Origin: Spirosoma sp. 48-14
Lineage (GTDB): Bacteria; Bacteroidota; Bacteroidia; Cytophagales; Spirosomataceae
NCBI RefSeq assembly: GCF_001898575.1
Contig: NZ_MKUD01000010.1
Location: 186,001-250,000, forward strand
Reading direction: 5' to 3'
DNA: 64,000 nucleotides
Shown one piece after another: positions 61,369-64,000 of the stretch. Within the stretch, counting starts at the first letter, position 1. Each line of letters starts with the position of its first letter. The position numbers and the translations under genes are program-made. The notes beneath the pieces are model-generated. The model saw only the letters and a program-made list of their open reading frames with translations, did no database searches and was not told the DNA's origin.

Positions 61369-63909
61369 TTACTGACTTCGTTTTAACTCGTCAGCCTGTT
61401 GTGGATTAAGAACTAAGCCGCGTACTTCAGGATATCGCTCCGTGATAATAGTCAGCGCATTATGTAGCCATTCCTGCTCCTTCATGCCCGATGTATTGGT
61501 GCCACAATGCGTAACCAAAATAGGCTTTTGGCGGATGTTGTAATCTATATGTAGCCGGATTGTATTGTGCATCAACTGATACAGGGCTGCAAAGGAATGG
61601 ATCTGGCTGTCGTCGTTCGAAAGCGGCTTATTGGTAATGTTGAGCCCTATCCAGTCAATCGAATCACCGCCAGGGTAGTAATCAACAACCGTAGATGGCT
61701 GCGTAGGACACCACACCCATACGATGTTGGTCAATTGCTGCTGTCGACAAAATGTTACCAGGTATTGCCAGGCCTTCTCATATAGTTTGAGGGTTGCTTC
61801 TTGCCGGGTGCCCCACTGGTGGGTAGTATCATCAAATTCAGGGGCGAAACAAATGAGTAGTGGTTGATTATAGCGTTTCAGGTTATTCGTAAACGTTAGT
61901 AGTTGGTCATTGTATGTACCCTGGCAGATGCGTTGCAGAAATGATTGCAAAATCGTCTCTGAGTTTTCTGAAAGACTTGTAAAAGTTGGTTCCAGGTAAA
62001 GCAATGGCAATTGACGGGATGCTATTGACAAGGTCGGCCAGTTTAATGCATGGTCGCCAGTAGTGGACCAGGTCAGGTGTTGAGGAACAATAACTTTGTC
62101 GGGCACAGGAATCGATTTATGAACATTGTTCCTGGCTGGGTCCAGCCCATAATAAAACGATTGGGTAGTAGCGTATCGGAGATCGAACGGAAGCCGGGCT
62201 GTTTTTTTACGACTGGTATACGCTACCAATCCGGTTGTGGCAATCAGTAAGACGACAAATAAGGGGATGGCTGAAAAGCGAAGCCACCGATAAAGGCCAT
62301 ACCGGATATGCCAGAACGCAATCCGTAATGGCCAGAAGACAGGTCGTTGAAATGAGATTCGGGGGGCTATCCACGTTTTCATACGGGCTAGCCACACTTC
62401 CTGACCGATCAGCACATTCAGTGACAGAATAACCACGTTGAGTAATCCGAAGCCAATCATGAGCTGGGAGTATATGTTACTGACAGCAAATCGGCCGTAA
62501 TGATAAATGCTGTAACCAATAGCGCCCAGCGTCAGAATAATCATCAGCAAATTAGGGAGGCACAGCACTAGATTGTTCCGTGGCTGGTCGCGCTTGGGTG
62601 TTGGCAGATAAGGGACTTCAACGCGGAAAATGGTGTAAATCAGTCCTAAAACGTACACCCACCAGGTACCACTGCTTAAAATACCTCCGAAGATATGAAA
62701 GCCTGCTTCGTGTTTTTCGATCAACCATCGTTGCGAATACTGTCGAATCAGAAAAGCCGTCAGCAAAAGAGGCAGATAGGCCGTGGCGAATAATAGAAGA
62801 TCCACGTGAACTGGAAGCCGCATCGTTACCAGCGAAATGATCGGTATCAGTAAATCAAGCAGTTGTACAATGCCCAGGAGGTAATACAACGGCATTGTCA
62901 GGTAGTGAAGGCGTTGCCGCCACGACAACTGACCAATGATTCGTGGATAGGTAGTTACCAGCAGTTCAAACGTTCCCCTCGACCACTTAAGCTGTTGCTT
63001 GAAATAAGCCGACAACGTGCCCGGCACCAGACCATAGGAGAGGGGCATGGGAACATAGGCCGATTGCCACCCTTTGGCGTGTAGAAGCATCGCCGTGTGC
63101 ATATCTTCGGAGAGGCCGGGAGCATGCCCACCGATGGTGTCGAGCGCGTCTCTTCGAAAGGTACAGTTCGCCCCAATAGCCTGGGCTGTTCCATAATTCC
63201 CCATACAGGTCATCATGGGGCCATAAAACGTATACGTCTGTTCAGCGGCCCCGTAGGCAACCAAACTCTCCTTGTGGTTATAATACCCTTGTACACACTG
63301 AACAAAGCCAATAGCCGGATCGTCGAAGTGGGGCAAAACGTGGTCCAGGAAATCAGGGGCTGGTACGTGGTCGGGGTCAATCACCAGACAAATTTCGCCC
63401 GTGGCCTGCTGAAGCGCATGGTTGATATTACCTGCTTTAGCGTCTTTTTTGTCAGTGCGTGTAACATGCTGTACACCCAATTCTGCACAAACTCGTCGTA
63501 GGTAAGGGTCATTGGCTTCGTCGCAGAGGTATGTTGTATGCGGATAGGACATCGCCTGAATGGCTCGCAGGGAATTGATGACCATGTCGTGCGGCTCGCC
63601 GGGGCAGTAGGTTGTTAACACATCGACTCGCCATGTCCGGGTAGAGGGAGGTACAACCAACGGTTTCACCTGCCAGTAATGGTACCATTCGTGGAGCAGT
63701 CGGAAGAGCTTGAAAAAGACCGACACGGTTAACATGCCAAATAACCAGCCATAGCCCCGGTTTCCCGGCTGAAGATATACGGCTAAAAAGGCGGTAATAA
63801 AGAAAAGACCGGCAATGATCAAAATCCGAATAGGCTGCCTGTCGCTTGGCTTATAGGCAAAGTTATAGGCAGCGTTCGGCGAACGGTGAAGGTGAGTAAG
63901 CCAGTTCAT
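61369..63909 (-). CDS. GT2 glycosyltransferase fused to GH26-like domain with altered nucleophile
   Basis: 846 residues from ATG 63909; a GTG at 63936 adds 9 residues. Two N-terminal TM helices precede a GT2 domain with DVLTTYCPGE, DEANDPYLR, VIDPDHVPAPDF (DxD), GLSEDMHTAM (ED) and QQLKWSRGT in the QxxRW position. Several TM helices (about 345-555) follow, then another TM and a periplasmic region. Residues about 610-846 resemble a GH26-type TIM barrel: LLICFAPEFDD carries the acid/base Glu691, but the nucleophile site reads PILVTHCGTN, so His801 replaces Glu. The 110-residue spacing matches that between the catalytic Glu pair of GH26 enzymes. It probably makes a beta-glycan and binds rather than cleaves it. 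Confidence 0.82.
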   Translation of the reverse strand: MNWLTHLHRSPNAAYNFAYKPSDRQPIRILIIAGLFFITAFLAVYLQPGNRGYGWLFGMLTVSVFFKLFRLLHEWYHYWQVKPLVVPPSTRTWRVDVLTTYCPGEPHDMVINSLRAIQAMSYPHTTYLCDEANDPYLRRVCAELGVQHVTRTDKKDAKAGNINHALQQATGEICLVIDPDHVPAPDFLDHVLPHFDDPAIGFVQCVQGYYNHKESLVAYGAAEQTYTFYGPMMTCMGNYGTAQAIGANCTFRRDALDTIGGHAPGLSEDMHTAMLLHAKGWQSAYVPMPLSYGLVPGTLSAYFKQQLKWSRGTFELLVTTYPRIIGQLSWRQRLHYLTMPLYYLLGIVQLLDLLIPIISLVTMRLPVHVDLLLFATAYLPLLLTAFLIRQYSQRWLIEKHEAGFHIFGGILSSGTWWVYVLGLIYTIFRVEVPYLPTPKRDQPRNNLVLCLPNLLMIILTLGAIGYSIYHYGRFAVSNIYSQLMIGFGLLNVVILSLNVLIGQEVWLARMKTWIAPRISFQRPVFWPLRIAFWHIRYGLYRWLRFSAIPLFVVLLIATTGLVAYTSRKKTARLPFDLRYATTQSFYYGLDPARNNVHKSIPVPDKVIVPQHLTWSTTGDHALNWPTLSIASRQLPLLYLEPTFTSLSENSETILQSFLQRICQGTYNDQLLTFTNNLKRYNQPLLICFAPEFDDTTHQWGTRQEATLKLYEKAWQYLVTFCRQQQLTNIVWVWCPTQPSTVVDYYPGGDSIDWIGLNITNKPLSNDDSQIHSFAALYQLMHNTIRLHIDYNIRQKPILVTHCGTNTSGMKEQEWLHNALTIITERYPEVRGLVLNPQQADELKRSQ

Positions 63910-64000
63910 ATGGGTTAGATTCGAACGGTGCCGCACGAATTTGGTTTTGTCAACGGTCTGGCAACCAGGTAAATAGTAAACCGTGATTTTGTATTCGTAT

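Noticed and set aside
1-64000. CRISPR arrays, tRNA or rRNA genes, transposases
   Set aside because: No regularly spaced direct repeats, cloverleaf or rRNA signatures, or transposase motifs were noticed on either strand; this was by eye, not by a search program.

Overview
The window looks like a chromosomal segment of a Bacteroidota bacterium of the order Cytophagales, most likely Spirosoma or a close relative. This rests on gene content (type III glutamine synthetase, LpxH-like hydrolase, a 7-TM AraC-type regulator, half-size TolC and GumC-like proteins), on the near absence of Shine-Dalgarno sequences, and on TAnnTTTG (-7) promoter boxes a short distance before several start codons. The genus is inferred from overall resemblance. 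No tRNA, rRNA, CRISPR array, transposase or phage gene was seen.

Layout. 1-9.8 kb: a truncated AAA ATPase (DUF4143 type), glnN, beta-carbonic anhydrase, a membrane M28 peptidase, a MazG-like hydrolase, a GNAT enzyme, PepT and a metallo-beta-lactamase-fold protein. 9.9-15 kb: a TetR regulator, a Tat-exported carboxylesterase, an ApbE-DUF2271 fusion overlapping a PepSY membrane protein (extracytosolic flavin/redox), and a small acyl-carrier-fold protein without the carrier serine. 15.4-21.6 kb: a marR-tolC-adaptor-RND pump operon on the minus strand with a palindromic operator laid over its promoter. 21.7-45.6 kb: mostly housekeeping genes: a cytochrome c/sugar dehydrogenase fusion, RNase H1, TrmN6, a GT2 enzyme, pyrophosphatase, SppA, an AraC-type regulator, a PQQ-type dehydrogenase, an acyltransferase, BioB, LpxH, CdsA, a CPBP protease, DusB, a DMT exporter, a biotinyl carrier protein, a TIM-barrel isomerase, PyrH and Frr.

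45.8-63.9 kb is the distinctive accessory region. A membrane GT2, a half-size TolC-like protein and a GumC/Wzz-like protein with a decayed tyrosine-kinase domain are followed by two large assembly-line genes: A-PCP-KS-AT-ACP-aminotransferase and C-A-PCP-TE. These are followed by a convergent GT2 fused to a GH26-like domain whose nucleophile position is His. By module logic the assembly line loads an amino acid, extends it once with malonyl-CoA, converts the beta-ketone to an amine, couples a second amino acid and releases the product. This predicts a 3,4-diaminoacyl-amino acid. Its setting inside exopolysaccharide-type genes is the best candidate here for an undescribed system.

A second theme is repeats. 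At least a dozen long inverted repeats sit between genes. Four of them share a skeleton of GATT words spaced about 9 nt apart, with spacers that differ between copies but stay complementary between the arms.
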